Assembly: GCA_018881555.1 (NCBI GenBank)
Contig: JACAXG010000028.1
Span: forward strand, 1,398,006 to 1,462,005
Reading direction: 5' to 3'
DNA length: 64,000 nt
Source: Amblyornis subalaris
Lineage: Eukaryota; Chordata; Aves; Passeriformes; Ptilonorhynchidae
This document shows positions 54,820-64,000 of the stretch, piece by piece. Both the position numbers and the translations under genes were made by a program. Under the pieces are notes generated by a model. The model was not told where the DNA came from. It saw only the letters and a program-made list of their open reading frames with translations, and did not search any database. How positions within the stretch are numbered: position 1 is the stretch's first letter; every line of letters begins with the position of its first letter.

Positions 54820-57800
54820 CTGCCCGGGGGAACGGGAGGCAGCTGTCAGAGCTGGAATTGCTCCGTGTCACCTCAGGGCACAGAACATCCCTGCCCCGGT
54901 CCTGCCTCCCTCACCGGCATCTCCCGGGGGCATCCCCCGGGACCCCATCGCTGCGTGCTGGGCGCTTTCCAGCCTATTTCGGGATGCGCTTGGGGCACGC
55001 GGCTTGCGGCTCTCCCCGCGCTTCCCGGCAGGGATGGGATGCAGAAGGCGCCGTGGTTAAGANGAGCTCAGTGCCTGCGCGTGGGGAATCGCTTGTCTAA
55101 CGAGGATAAACCTCAGCCAGGCAATTAGCGACGGGGCTGCCGACGACCCGCGGCCGCCAGCCGGGGCTGCGGCCAAACGAGGGGGATTTTCCGCACCAGG
55201 ACGTTCCGCGGTCCCAGTGAAAGTGCTGGGGCTGTGAGCAGGGATGCCAGGCCCGCGGGCAGGACTCCCTGACTCCTGCAAATGTTTATGGTTTGGCTCC
55301 TGCTTCAAGCTTTTGAGCCCAAAATGGAGCCAGCCCGAGCTGTGGCCCCAGTGCCGCGTGGGGATGCTCTGGGAGCACAGTCAGGAATCTCTGGCTTTAC
55401 TGGGAGGGCACGAAAGTTTTTCTAACACAAAGTTTCCGTTGCCCTGAGGGGATCTCTGGCCTCGACAAACGTCCTGTCCCCACCAGCCACCGCAATCCCT
55501 CTTTGCTGCACTCTTGCCAAAGCCATGGGCTGACCCGCTCCGAGCTGTGCCCCCTCTGTGATTTTGAGAGGGAGAAGGGACCTGCAGGACAGGCTCTGCA
55601 GGGCCATTGTCATGCTGAGCCAGCTCCCCACGGGTCTGTGGGGTGCTCAGCCCTCCCCTGCCCTCTTTCCCTCACAGCATGCCTGCAGCAGGAGCAGGGA
55701 TGCCATCCCAGGGACCTGGGCTGCCTCACACTTGCACGGCATCGCCCTGGATCTTCAAAGCTCCTCAGTGCCAGGAATTCATTACAGGCTGTGCCGCAGC
55801 TGCCTCCAGCCCCCTTTATATAATCTCAGCTCTTGCTTTGCTTCTCCTTTACAGGAGCCACTTGTTAACCCCAAATCATCCACGGCTGATTGTCCCGGTG
55901 GTCCCAGCTCCCGGCAGAGAGCCCAGCTGGGGAGCTGGTGCTGTCCAGCCCCCGGGCAGGGCTGTGGCACTGCTGGCACCACCGGCACCCGGCAAAGCAC
56001 CGAAACAGCCACGAGGAGTGAGCAGAGGGAAATGAGCAGTGGAGCCAGGCCTGAGAGGGAACCTGGTCTAGCAGAAGGTGTCCCTGTCCACTGCAGAGGG
56101 TTGGAAATGGATGGTCTTTAAGGTCCCTTCCAACACAAAGCATTCCATGATTGTATGATTCCAAGGGATCCCTCCCCTGAGGCGACATGGCCCTGCCCAC
56201 CTCCCACCCCAGCACTGCAGCCCGGACACCCCTTGCCCCTCATCATGCAGGTTTCTCAGTGGCCCTACAGCACAGCCACTCCCAGCATCCCCAGTACTGC
56301 CCATCACCCTTGGCTGTTCCTACCAGAACGCCGCGGGGCTGGTCCTTGGAGGGTCCTGCCCGGCCACTGCTCCCTGTCCCCGCGGGGTCAGGGGGACGGC
56401 GGCTCCCCTGCGCTGGGCTCGGTGCTCCCGGTGCTCCGCTCNGCCGTGCCCGGCTCTCCGCTCCCTCCGCTCCCGTACTCGTGGGTTTTAACAGCTAAAA
56501 AAAAAAAAGGAAAAAAAAAAGAAGTCTGTTTCCTGAGAGACCATTAGCACGGTGGAAGACGGAGATAATAATAGCCTGGGTTTGTATGGGAGTTCTCCTC
56601 TGGCAGGGACGGCGAGTACAGCGGGGGCTACGCTGCTGCTGCAACAGCCACCGCTGGGCAGGGGGTGTGGAGGGTGGGGATGGACCCCGCTGGCTGCCGG
56701 GGATGGACCCCGCTGGGTGCCACGGCTGGACCACCAGCACCTCGAGAGGGAGGTGCAGCCCCGGGGGAGGCTTTGCTGCTGGCTCAGGCTTCAGAGAGCA
56801 AATACCAAGTGCGGAGGTGCCCCGGCACCAACCCACCTCCCAGCCCAGAGCTCATCCCCAGCCTGTGGCCCTGCAGGATCGGGGGGATCTTTTTGCTCTC
56901 TACAGGATAAATTGGGTGTGAAGGTCCTTGGAAGCGTTTTCATCAGCGCTGGGGGCAGCTGGGTGGCTCAGCTGGGTGACAGGGCGATGGGGATGACAGC
57001 GGCTTTGGAGGTGCCAGCAAACAGCTCTCAGGGTGATCCCATGTGTTCCGGGACATCCCTGTAAGGGACTGGGGCTGTGTGGGATGAGTNCTTGGGACGC
57101 TCGGTCACGTCTCTGCAGGGCAGGGACACAACACCCCTAATGACAGTGTCCCCCCTTGCTGCACACAGAAATACCAAAGCCATAACCATCAGAGAGCCTC
57201 TCCGCTGGATTCCAGCTCCAAAATTCCGCTGCTTGCTCCCAGCTTTGCTTCAAAGTCATGTCTTGACATGACCTGACAGAAACAAGCTGTGATCCAGCTT
57301 GGGCTTGTGTCTTGGGGCATCTTCCCCTAAAACATTCCCTTCACATGCCCAAGGCAGCAGGAGCTGGCACGGCACAGCCTGGCACGGTGGGAGCTCCCCA
57401 ATGTCAGGTCCCTGCCCCAAGCCCTCACCCCCAGGTGGGCNCTGCCCGCCCGGTGTTTACTTTGGTTGTAGAATCAGGGAATTAATTGAAATATCAACTT
57501 CCCTGAGCCCTCTGNGGTTAATTAGGGTGGCGGTGGCGCTGCTGGCGGGGACGAGGCTCCACGGCGGCGCTTTCCTCGCCCGGCCAGAGGAGCTGGAAAT
57601 CCCTCTCTAATTATCTGCACGGAACGGCGCGACAGAACCNGGCTGTGACGCTGTCCCTGGAGCGCTCCATGCTGTCCTGAGTGCTGAGGGGCTTTGAGGG
57701 AATTCTGCAAGCTCAGAATGTAACTTTGGGCAATGGGTTGGGCAGCGTGGGTTCCCAGCTCCATCCTCTGCTCCCGCTTCCACTTTGCTCCCGCTCAGGC

Positions 57801-59300
57801 GTTTTGCTGGTGGATACTGGAGTGGATTTCATGCTGTGGGGGGAGCAAGGAGCCAGGTGGGCTCTGGCATCTCAGGAACGGCTCCAGCAGGAAGCTGAGA
57901 GCCAGCCAGCCCCAGGACCCACTCCCAGAGCCTCTCCATCACCCTGTGTATCCCAGGGCTTGAGCCCAGCCCTGCCTCTCTGTGGACTTGCTTCGCTCTC
58001 ATGTCTCAGCCATTCCCAATCTCTGCTCGTCCTTCCAAGATCTTCACATCCCTCATGGCATGGCCCCTGCAGCTCACAGGAGCTCTCAGCCACNGGGAAG
58101 GATCCAACCGGTTCCAGCATCCATCCCATCCGCACCAGCGCAGCTTCACTGTCGGAATTCCGGGGAGCAGCAGAAACGGGATGGACGACCCTGCCGAGAC
58201 CTGGCGGCCGCTGCGGCTCCTTCCACCGCCTGGAAATCCACGCCCCTAAGGTGTGCAGGGCCCCGGAGTCTATTTGGAGCTTTCCCTGACATCCCGCTCC
58301 TCTGATCTCGGTGGATCTTACNGGAGGCGCTTTCAAAGCAGCGCGTCGCCCTCGCTCCGTGCGGCGGCGGTGACGCGGCGCGTTCCCGGCCCCCCGCGCC
58401 CCGCGGTGCCGAGCCCCTTCCTCCCCCTGCCCGGCCGCCTGCCACGAGCCATCAATCCCCGCGGCTGGAGCGGGAGCTCAGCCCGCCCGGGATGAAGCCT
58501 GACCTAATTCAAAGCGGCAGCGTCCGGAGGGCAGCGGCACCGCCGGCGCCGGCCCCACGCCGAGGTCCCGCAGCCCCCTGGGGAGCTCCCGGCCGCTGGA
58601 CACGTCCCTTGGCGTTAGGGAATGGGGATCCGTCCGAGCGCGTCGCTGCGGCCCCAGGGACACGGCAGCACAGCCAGACCCCAGTTTTTGTCCGAAAGGC
58701 ACCAAAATTTTTTCCTCTTGCTCCAAGGAAGGTGCCATTTCCGTGAGAGCCCAAGCCTGGGGACTCATCCGAGGGGTTTTGGATAAACTACAAAAGAAGG
58801 GATTTGCGGTGCTGTTTTTTGGAAGGAGAAGGAAGCTGCAGCAGCTCATCCCCTCTGGGACCTGCCAAGGTTCACCTTCAAAGCCCTCACCTTGCCACAT
58901 GCTGGGCTGTCACCTCCTCCTCTCCGGGACCCCCAGCGCCCACGACGGGCCCGGTCGGACTCCGCATCCCTCCGTGGGAGGGTCCCCACGGAACATCCCG
59001 ACTCTGCGCTCCCGGGCCAGTGGGACGGGTGGTCCCCTCTGAGCCTGAGCCTGCACCCAACCCAAGAGCCCTGGGGGTGCTTGAAGGGACCCGCAGTCCC
59101 AATCGCCACCAACCCTGCTGGGGAAACTGCCCGGCCCCGCCGCCCGCCCCGGGGCCCCGCAGCGCCGGTACCTGCGGCGGGCGGGGGGGCCCGGGGAGCC
59201 GGGCAGGGTCGGTCGGTCCCGGTGGTGGAGAAGGACGAGCAGTGCCGGGGAGCCCGAGTGGTCCCAGTGCCGGGAGAGGATAACGCGGGGGTCAGTCCCG
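54820..59300. other. TEX2-like / MSRB1 divergent spacer
   Basis: No convincing coding exon. The acceptor at 54820-54822 implies a non-coding TEX2-like first exon somewhere here on the minus strand. A CpG island at about 58330-58640 is a possible promoter for it. The spacer also holds a CR1 piece (56068-56162), an A-rich run (56498-56521) and a doubled 22-bp unit 'ggatggaccccgctgg' near 56680-56715. Long open frames near 58.9-60.5 kb on both strands reflect GC richness. Confidence 0.55.
56068..56162 (+). repeat. CR1 LINE 3' end
   Basis: 'ctagcagaaggtgtccctgt' to 'ccatgattgtatgattcc'. Confidence 0.85.
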
Positions 59301-59560
59301 GTGCCGGGGGGGACCGGACCGTGTGCCGCGGGAGAAGAGCCGGTGCCGGTGCCAGCGCCAGTGACGGTGCCGGTGTCGGTGCCAGTGACGGTGCCGGCGC
59401 TGGTGAAGGCCGATCGGTCCCGGTGCCGGGATCCAAGCACTGGTGTCGGTGCCGGGGTAGCAGGGCCGGTTGCGGTGCCGGTCGCGGTGCCGGTACCGGT
59501 ACCGGCTGCGAAGAGCCGGTGCCGGAGGCTCCGTCGCGGTGCCGCTGCCGGCTGCAGATG
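59250..59560. repeat. CGGTGC-type GC-rich tandem repeat
   Basis: Dozens of GGTGCCGGT/CGGTGC hexamer variants in a 300-bp run upstream of MSRB1. Confidence 0.8.
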
Positions 59561-59859
59561 ACCAGAGCCGGGCCGGCGCCCGCCCCGCTCCCGCCGGCGC
59601 TGCCGGAGCATCCGCAGCCCCGAGCCGGCTCCGCGCTCCGCCCCGCGCCCCCCGCGCCGCCCCGCGCCCCCCCCCGCAGCCCCCGCACCGCCGGGGCTGC
59701 CCCTCGCTCCCCCCGCAGCCCCGGGCAACCGCGCGGGGGATGCGGGGCCGGGCCGGGGGTCCCCACGGTTGGGAGGGGGGCGGAGCGGGGCCCCCCCGGT
59801 ACCGGGACCCCCCCCCGCCGGTACCGCGTGTCCCGCAGCGCCCTCTGCGGGCGGCGGGG

Positions 59860-59977
59860 CGGGGCCGCAGGGGCGGGGCCGGGGCGGGGCCGGGGCGGGG
59901 CCAGCGGAGGGCGGGCCCGGGAGCGGAGCGGAACGGAGCGGAACGGAACGGAACGGGCCGGGGCGGCGGGCGCAGCC
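59860..59977 (+). promoter_or_regulatory. MSRB1: MSRB1 GC-box promoter and 5' UTR
   Basis: Five or more GGGGCGGGGC Sp1-type boxes (about 59862-59912) lie just upstream of a GAACG pentamer run (59931-59957) and the ATG at 59978. No TATA box is present. Confidence 0.6.
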
Positions 59978-61437
59978 ATGTCCTTCTGCTCCTTCCTGGG
60001 CGGAGAGGTGTTCAAGGACCACTTCCAGCCGGGTGAGGGGCTCCCCGCGGCCCCCGGGGCTGCGGCCCGGGGGGCCCCCAGCGGGGCGGGCAAGGGGCGG
60101 CACCCGGGAAGGCGGAACTCTCCCGGATGAGTGTTTGGGGGGCCTTAGGGGGGTGTCCTTCCGCGGAGCATCGTCCACCCGCGGGGACCGGCGAGGGGTC
60201 CCCAATGGGGTCCTTGTTGCCGGGTCCCCCCTATAGGGAGGGGAGAACCACGCGATGGGGAGGGGCGTCCCGATAGGGGCTGGGGGGGGGTCTGTCCCTA
60301 TAGGGGCTTCCTGGGGGGATCCTGCCCTGCCGGAACCCCTATCGGGAATGCGGGTCGTGCCCCTGCACCCCGTGCCTGGCCCTGGCGGTTCCGTGGGGGT
60401 CCGGCAGCCGCCGCTGGCAGCGACCCACGTGGGCAAAGTCCCGCGCGGGTGTCCCCTGTGCCACCTCGCTGGCGCGTTCCCCCCGCTGCCCCCCGCACTG
60501 ACCCCTCTGCTGCCGCCCTCCCCAGGCATCTACGTGTGTGCCAAGTGCGGCCATGAGCTGTTCTCCAGCCGGGCCAAGTACGAGCACTCGTCCCCGTGGC
60601 CGGCGTTCACCGAGACCCTGCGCGGCGACAGCGTGGCCAAGCGCGAGGAGCGCCCGGGGGCTCTGAAGGTGCCGATCCCCGAACCCTTGGGGTGTAACAA
60701 AAGAAACACACCCCGGGCTCGTTTTCCACGAGCCCCCNGGAAAGCCCGACCGCTGCCAACCCCTCCCCTTGCTCTTCCAGGTGACCTGTGGCAAGTGTGG
60801 CAACGGGCTGGGCCACGAGTTCCTCAACGATGGGCCCAAGCGGGGCCAGTCCCGCTTCTGAATATTCAGCAGCTCGCTGAAGTTCGTCCCGAAAGGTACC
60901 TGCTGCGGCTCGGCAGCTGTTCCAGCCCAGGGGTTGCTTTTGGGGCGCGCTGTGTGCGCTGCACTGCTTCGGCAGCGCCGCCCTGGCCCTGCTGATAAAG
61001 CCAGGGAGCTGCTCACGGCCTGAATCAATCCCAGTCTGCTCGGCTGGAGGCTCCAGGATCTCCCCCTGCAGCTCCTGGATGTGGCCACGGATCTCCGTGG
61101 GTTTGAGGGGTGGCTCAGGGTTGGGGGGTTCCTCTGGGAGAGCAAAGCGAGGGCAGGGAGCCCCTGCAGTGGCACTGGGGGGCTGGGGGGGGTTTGCTGG
61201 TCACTCCTTGGGGAAGTTGTGAAAGAAAAGGCTGTCAGGGAAGGGCCTCAGGAGGCCAAATTCCAGGCAGCAGCACGGCTGTGAGCTGCTGTCCCGCTTG
61301 TCAGGCTGTGGTGGTGGTGACATGGTGTAGCAAAACCCCCAAAGAAAAAGGGCTGGTGGTTCTGGAGGGAGAAACACGAGCCCTGATTGTTTCCCCCTCT
61401 TCTAGGTAAAGCTGACAACGACCTGAAGGAGAANTAA
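59978..61437 (+). CDS. MSRB1: Methionine-R-sulfoxide reductase B1 (selenoprotein R)
   Basis: MSRB1 reduces methionine-R-sulfoxide in proteins of the cytosol and nucleus, including actin. Exons 59978-60032, 60526-60668, 60781-60895 and 61406-61437 join in phase to 114 aa (human 116), if the TGA at 60859-60861 is read as selenocysteine (residue 93). The context [19 protein letters not shown] matches mammalian MSRB1. Two zinc CxxC pairs are present (CAKC and CGKC), with [11 protein letters not shown] and [20 protein letters not shown]. The codon before the terminal TAA has one unresolved base. A SECIS element follows in the 3' UTR, supporting recoding. Conventional translation would wrongly truncate the protein at residue 92. 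Confidence 0.97.
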
Positions 61438-61544
61438 GCGAGCTGCTGTCCCTGGCACTGCCCTGGGCTGATTCTGCCTTCACTCCTTGGGTTGCACCGT
61501 CCTGCCAAGGGGACCTGCAGCAGGAGGAGCCCCCAAGGAAGATC

Positions 61545-62011
61545 CTAGTTTCCCTGTCCCAGTTCCTCCCTAGTTTCCCTGTCACGGTTCCCCCCTGATT
61601 ACTCTGTCACGGTTCCCTCCTGGATTCCCTGTCACTGTTCCCCCCTGATTTCTCTCTCACGGTTCCCTCCTGGATTCCCTGTCACGGTTCCCTCCTGGAT
61701 TCCCTGTCACGGTTCCCTCCTGGATTCCCTGTCACAGTTCCCTCCTGGATTCCCTGTCACTGTTCCCCCCTGATTTCTCTCTCACGGTTCCCTCCTGGAT
61801 TCCCTGTCACGGTTCCCTCCTGGATTCCCTGTCACGGTTCCCCCCTGGATTCCCTGTCACTGTTCCCCCCTGATTTCTCTCTCACGGTTCCCTCCTGGAT
61901 TCCCTGTCACGGTTCCCTCCTGGATTCCCTGTCACGGTTCCCTCCTGGATTCCCTGTCACTGTTCCCCCCTGATTTCTCTCTCACGGTTCCCTCCTGGTT
62001 TTCCTCATCCA
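61545..62011 (+). repeat. 25-bp minisatellite with higher-order structure
   Basis: Eighteen 25-bp units from 61562 plus a partial one. Type A reads 'gttccctcctggattccctg'+'tcacg' and type B 'gttcccccctgatttctctc'+'tcacg'. B units occur as the 4th, 9th, 13th and 17th copies, and each is preceded by an A unit ending 'cact'. It lies in the MSRB1 3' UTR. Confidence 0.92.
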
Positions 62012-62442
62012 GTTCCGCCTCGAGGCTGTTCCAGCTCAGGATGCCGGGCAGCACCCGTGGAAGATGAGGGGCGAGTGGGGCTGCTGAAGCTCTGTGCTGC
62101 TGGGTGGGGGTTGTTTCACACGAATTGGGGTGACGCCAATCCCACAGTTCCTCATTTCCCCCCGCTTCCCCCTCCTGACCCGGCTGTGCTCCCTGGCATC
62201 CTCCCCTCTGCCAGGAGCGGACTCCTTTGGGATTTGTCCATCCAAGGAGCTCCCGTGCCTGTGCTCCTGCCTCTGCTGGGCCCTGGGCAGGGTTTGCTGT
62301 CGACTTCAGCCGAGCCAGGACAGTGTCCAGATCCCAACCAGGCACTGATGCAATCCAGGGCGGCTCCGCTGGCACTTCCAGGGAGTAACGCGGGATTAGC
62401 CGAGGTCAGAGGCTGGGTTAATCCCTGGTGCTATTCTGGGCT

Positions 62443-62511
62443 GGGATCACGGTATGAATTGCCCTATATAAACCCTTCTGGCGTGCTGGGGCAAGGATGT
62501 TTTGTGATCCC
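62443..62511 (+). promoter_or_regulatory. MSRB1: SECIS element of MSRB1
   Basis: The basal helix GGGATCAC/GTGATCCC (62443-62450 with 62504-62511) is perfect. The quartet strand ATGA is at 62454-62457 and GGAT at 62495-62498. Helix II begins TTGCCC/GGGCAA. AAA at 62470-62472 lies 12 bases after ATGA, the classic SECIS spacing. It sits about 1.0 kb after the stop, between the minisatellite and the polyadenylation signal. Confidence 0.85.
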
Positions 62512-63058
62512 GCCGGGCGGCGTCGGGGTGTTTTCCCCCTGTCCCGCCTTGCACGCGGCACGGACGGTTCCGGGTCCGTGTGCTCCGTTCTGCCCTGGCC
62601 TCACAGCAGGGTTAGCACTGTGCAATAACTCCAGGGGCGCTCGGGTCCCTCCTGGCCGTGCCCTGGCGGGAGGGAGGCCGGAGCGGGGCCAGGGGCTGCG
62701 CTTGGCACNGCTCGGGCTCCGGGAATCGCGGCCGCGCTGCCTCAGCGCTCCCAAGGGCTGTCACACTGAGCCTCCTTAATTCAGCACTTGATTCGTGGCC
62801 TTCCCTCCCTCTTCCAGAAGCCAAATCCCGCTCTGGAATCGATGCACGAGGAATTCTGAAGATGGGAAAGGCTTTTGCTGGCCTGTGGGGTTTAGGGGCG
62901 GCGCCGCTCCGGTGCAGCTGCACTCGGGGACACGCTGGGGGCTTGCTCTCCACGTGTTTTGTCTCCATCCCACGGATCCGAGGGCACCAGTAGAAGTTGG
63001 AGACACCAGCTCATTCCCTGGAGCTCACTGCTGGTCTCGTACCTCTTTGCATACTGAA

Positions 63059-63064
63059 AATAAA
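63059..63064 (+). terminator. MSRB1: MSRB1 polyadenylation signal
   Basis: AATAAA about 1.6 kb after the stop codon. It is the first canonical signal downstream of the SECIS element. Confidence 0.75.
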
Positions 63065-63084
63065 GCACTGATTCACTGTGTTGG

Positions 63085-64000
63085 AGTGTTGAACATGCCG
63101 GGAATGGCATCCCAGTGCCGTGGGTTCCTGCTCTGCTCCGGGGCTGCAGGGATGGGGACACTCTCCGGGGTGGGATGTGTGTGGTTTTACACGGAATCTC
63201 TTCTCATTACCCCAGGCTTTGCCATGGGAAAGGGGGATGCTGATGGATTGGAAGCCTCCAGGCATTCCCAGGGCCAAAGCTCCATGGGGCAAGTTTCCTT
63301 TTCACTCCACTTAGCCCTTTTTCCCAAATGAAGCTGGTTTTAGCTTGTTCCAAGTGTGTTCTNGGTACTTCCTGGGCTGGCAGGATTTTTTGGGCACAGG
63401 AAGCTGAGTTTTAGCAGGGTCTCACCAGAACTTCCCCACACAAAGCTGTCTGCAGGACTGGAAGCCACGACCCTCTGCCTCACAAGGGGCTCTTCACCCC
63501 ACTGGAGCTGGATACNGATTCCTGCAGCCTGGAGGCTCGAGCTGGGCTGTGCCAGGCTCCAGTTCCCTGCTCCAAGGGGGTGAAGTCTGCTCTGGAACAC
63601 AAGAGCCAGTGCCAGGTCTCCCTCCACTGCCCTCACCTCGGGTCAATCTCCAGCTCTAATTATTCACCAGGCTCCAGTCTGAAGGTCCAAGCTGCCTTTT
63701 GACTGATTAATCCTGGGATCTTGGGATGTCAGGGAGAAATTCTTCCCTGAGAGGGTGGAGAGGCCCTGGCACAGGGTGCCCAGAGAAGCTATGGCTGCCC
63801 CATCCCTGGAAGTGTCCAAGGCCAGGTTGGATGGGGCTTGGAGCCACTTGGGATAGTGGAAGGTGTCCCTGCCATGGCAGGGGGTGGAATGGGATGGGCT
63901 TTGAGGTCGCTTCCAACCCAAACCCCTTCCAGGATTCCCCCTGGTCGGGTGACATCCACGTGAGCCCTGGAGTGTGTGGAAGGAAGGGATTTTTGGAGTA
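63085..64000. other. Downstream flank of MSRB1
   Basis: No recognisable coding sequence. It ends with a CR1 fragment at 63728-63945. Confidence 0.55.
63728..63945 (+). repeat. CR1 LINE 3' end
   Basis: 'agggagaaattcttccctga' through 'gaagtgtccaaggccaggtt' to 'ttccaggattccc'. Confidence 0.9.

Noticed and set aside
58892..60529. Two overlapping long open frames (412 codons plus, 539 codons minus) around the MSRB1 promoter
   Set aside because: Composition is Gly/Ala/Pro/Arg from GC-rich hexamer repeats. They overlap each other and MSRB1 exon 1 in other frames and resemble no family.
60778..60861. MSRB1 truncated at TGA 60859 as a pseudogene
   Set aside because: The downstream residues, the two later exon junctions and a complete SECIS element all show selenocysteine recoding.

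Overview
This window is vertebrate nuclear DNA, almost certainly from a bird. It holds split genes with GT-AG introns, CpG-rich promoters and more than twenty short, 3'-anchored pieces of the avian CR1 LINE. The gene order is that of human chromosome 16p13.3 (MSRB1, RPL3L, NDUFB10, RPS2, SNHG9, TBL3, NOXO1, GFER), read in reverse. I could not tell which bird. Single unresolved bases are scattered throughout, and one N/G-rich patch sits in NDUFB10 exon 1.

Layout: GFER (minus, 7877-9959), NOXO1 (plus, 19989-23311), TBL3 (minus, 24671-33195), a small two-exon snoRNA host transcript in the SNHG9 position (minus, about 33495-34088), RPS2 (plus, 34285-37312), NDUFB10 (minus, 37654-39374), RPL3L (plus, coding from 41748 or slightly upstream to 48898), a TEX2-like SMP-domain gene (minus, 49889-54808) and MSRB1 (plus, 59978-61437, 3' UTR to about 63080). 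I rebuilt every protein-coding gene exon by exon, and the reading phase closes at every junction. Lengths are GFER 189 aa, NOXO1 468, TBL3 810, RPS2 286, NDUFB10 176, RPL3L 407, TEX2-like 853 and MSRB1 114 (selenocysteine at residue 93).

The eight protein genes alternate strictly in strand, so every neighbour pair is convergent or divergent. Convergent pairs end within a few hundred bases of each other, each with its own AATAAA. The contents fall into two themes. One is redox and mitochondria: GFER sulfhydryl oxidase, NOXO1 oxidase organizer, NDUFB10 of complex I and the MSRB1 methionine sulfoxide reductase. The other is ribosomes: TBL3 of the SSU processome, RPS2, RPL3L and intronic H/ACA snoRNAs. 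The TEX2-like lipid-transfer gene lies between RPL3L and MSRB1, which are adjacent in the human locus as I know it.

The left 7.8 kb, the 10-19.5 kb block and 55-58 kb show no recognisable coding sequence. They hold CR1 pieces, simple repeats and probable UTR or promoter sequence. I see no bacterial, viral or CRISPR-like system. The most interesting non-coding structures are a SECIS element about 1 kb past the MSRB1 stop behind a higher-order 25-bp minisatellite, a 43-bp minisatellite directly before the NOXO1 start codon, a tandem array derived from the GFER exon 2 splice donor, a tripled promoter unit at NDUFB10, and a TATA-driven divergent promoter shared by RPS2 and a snoRNA host gene.
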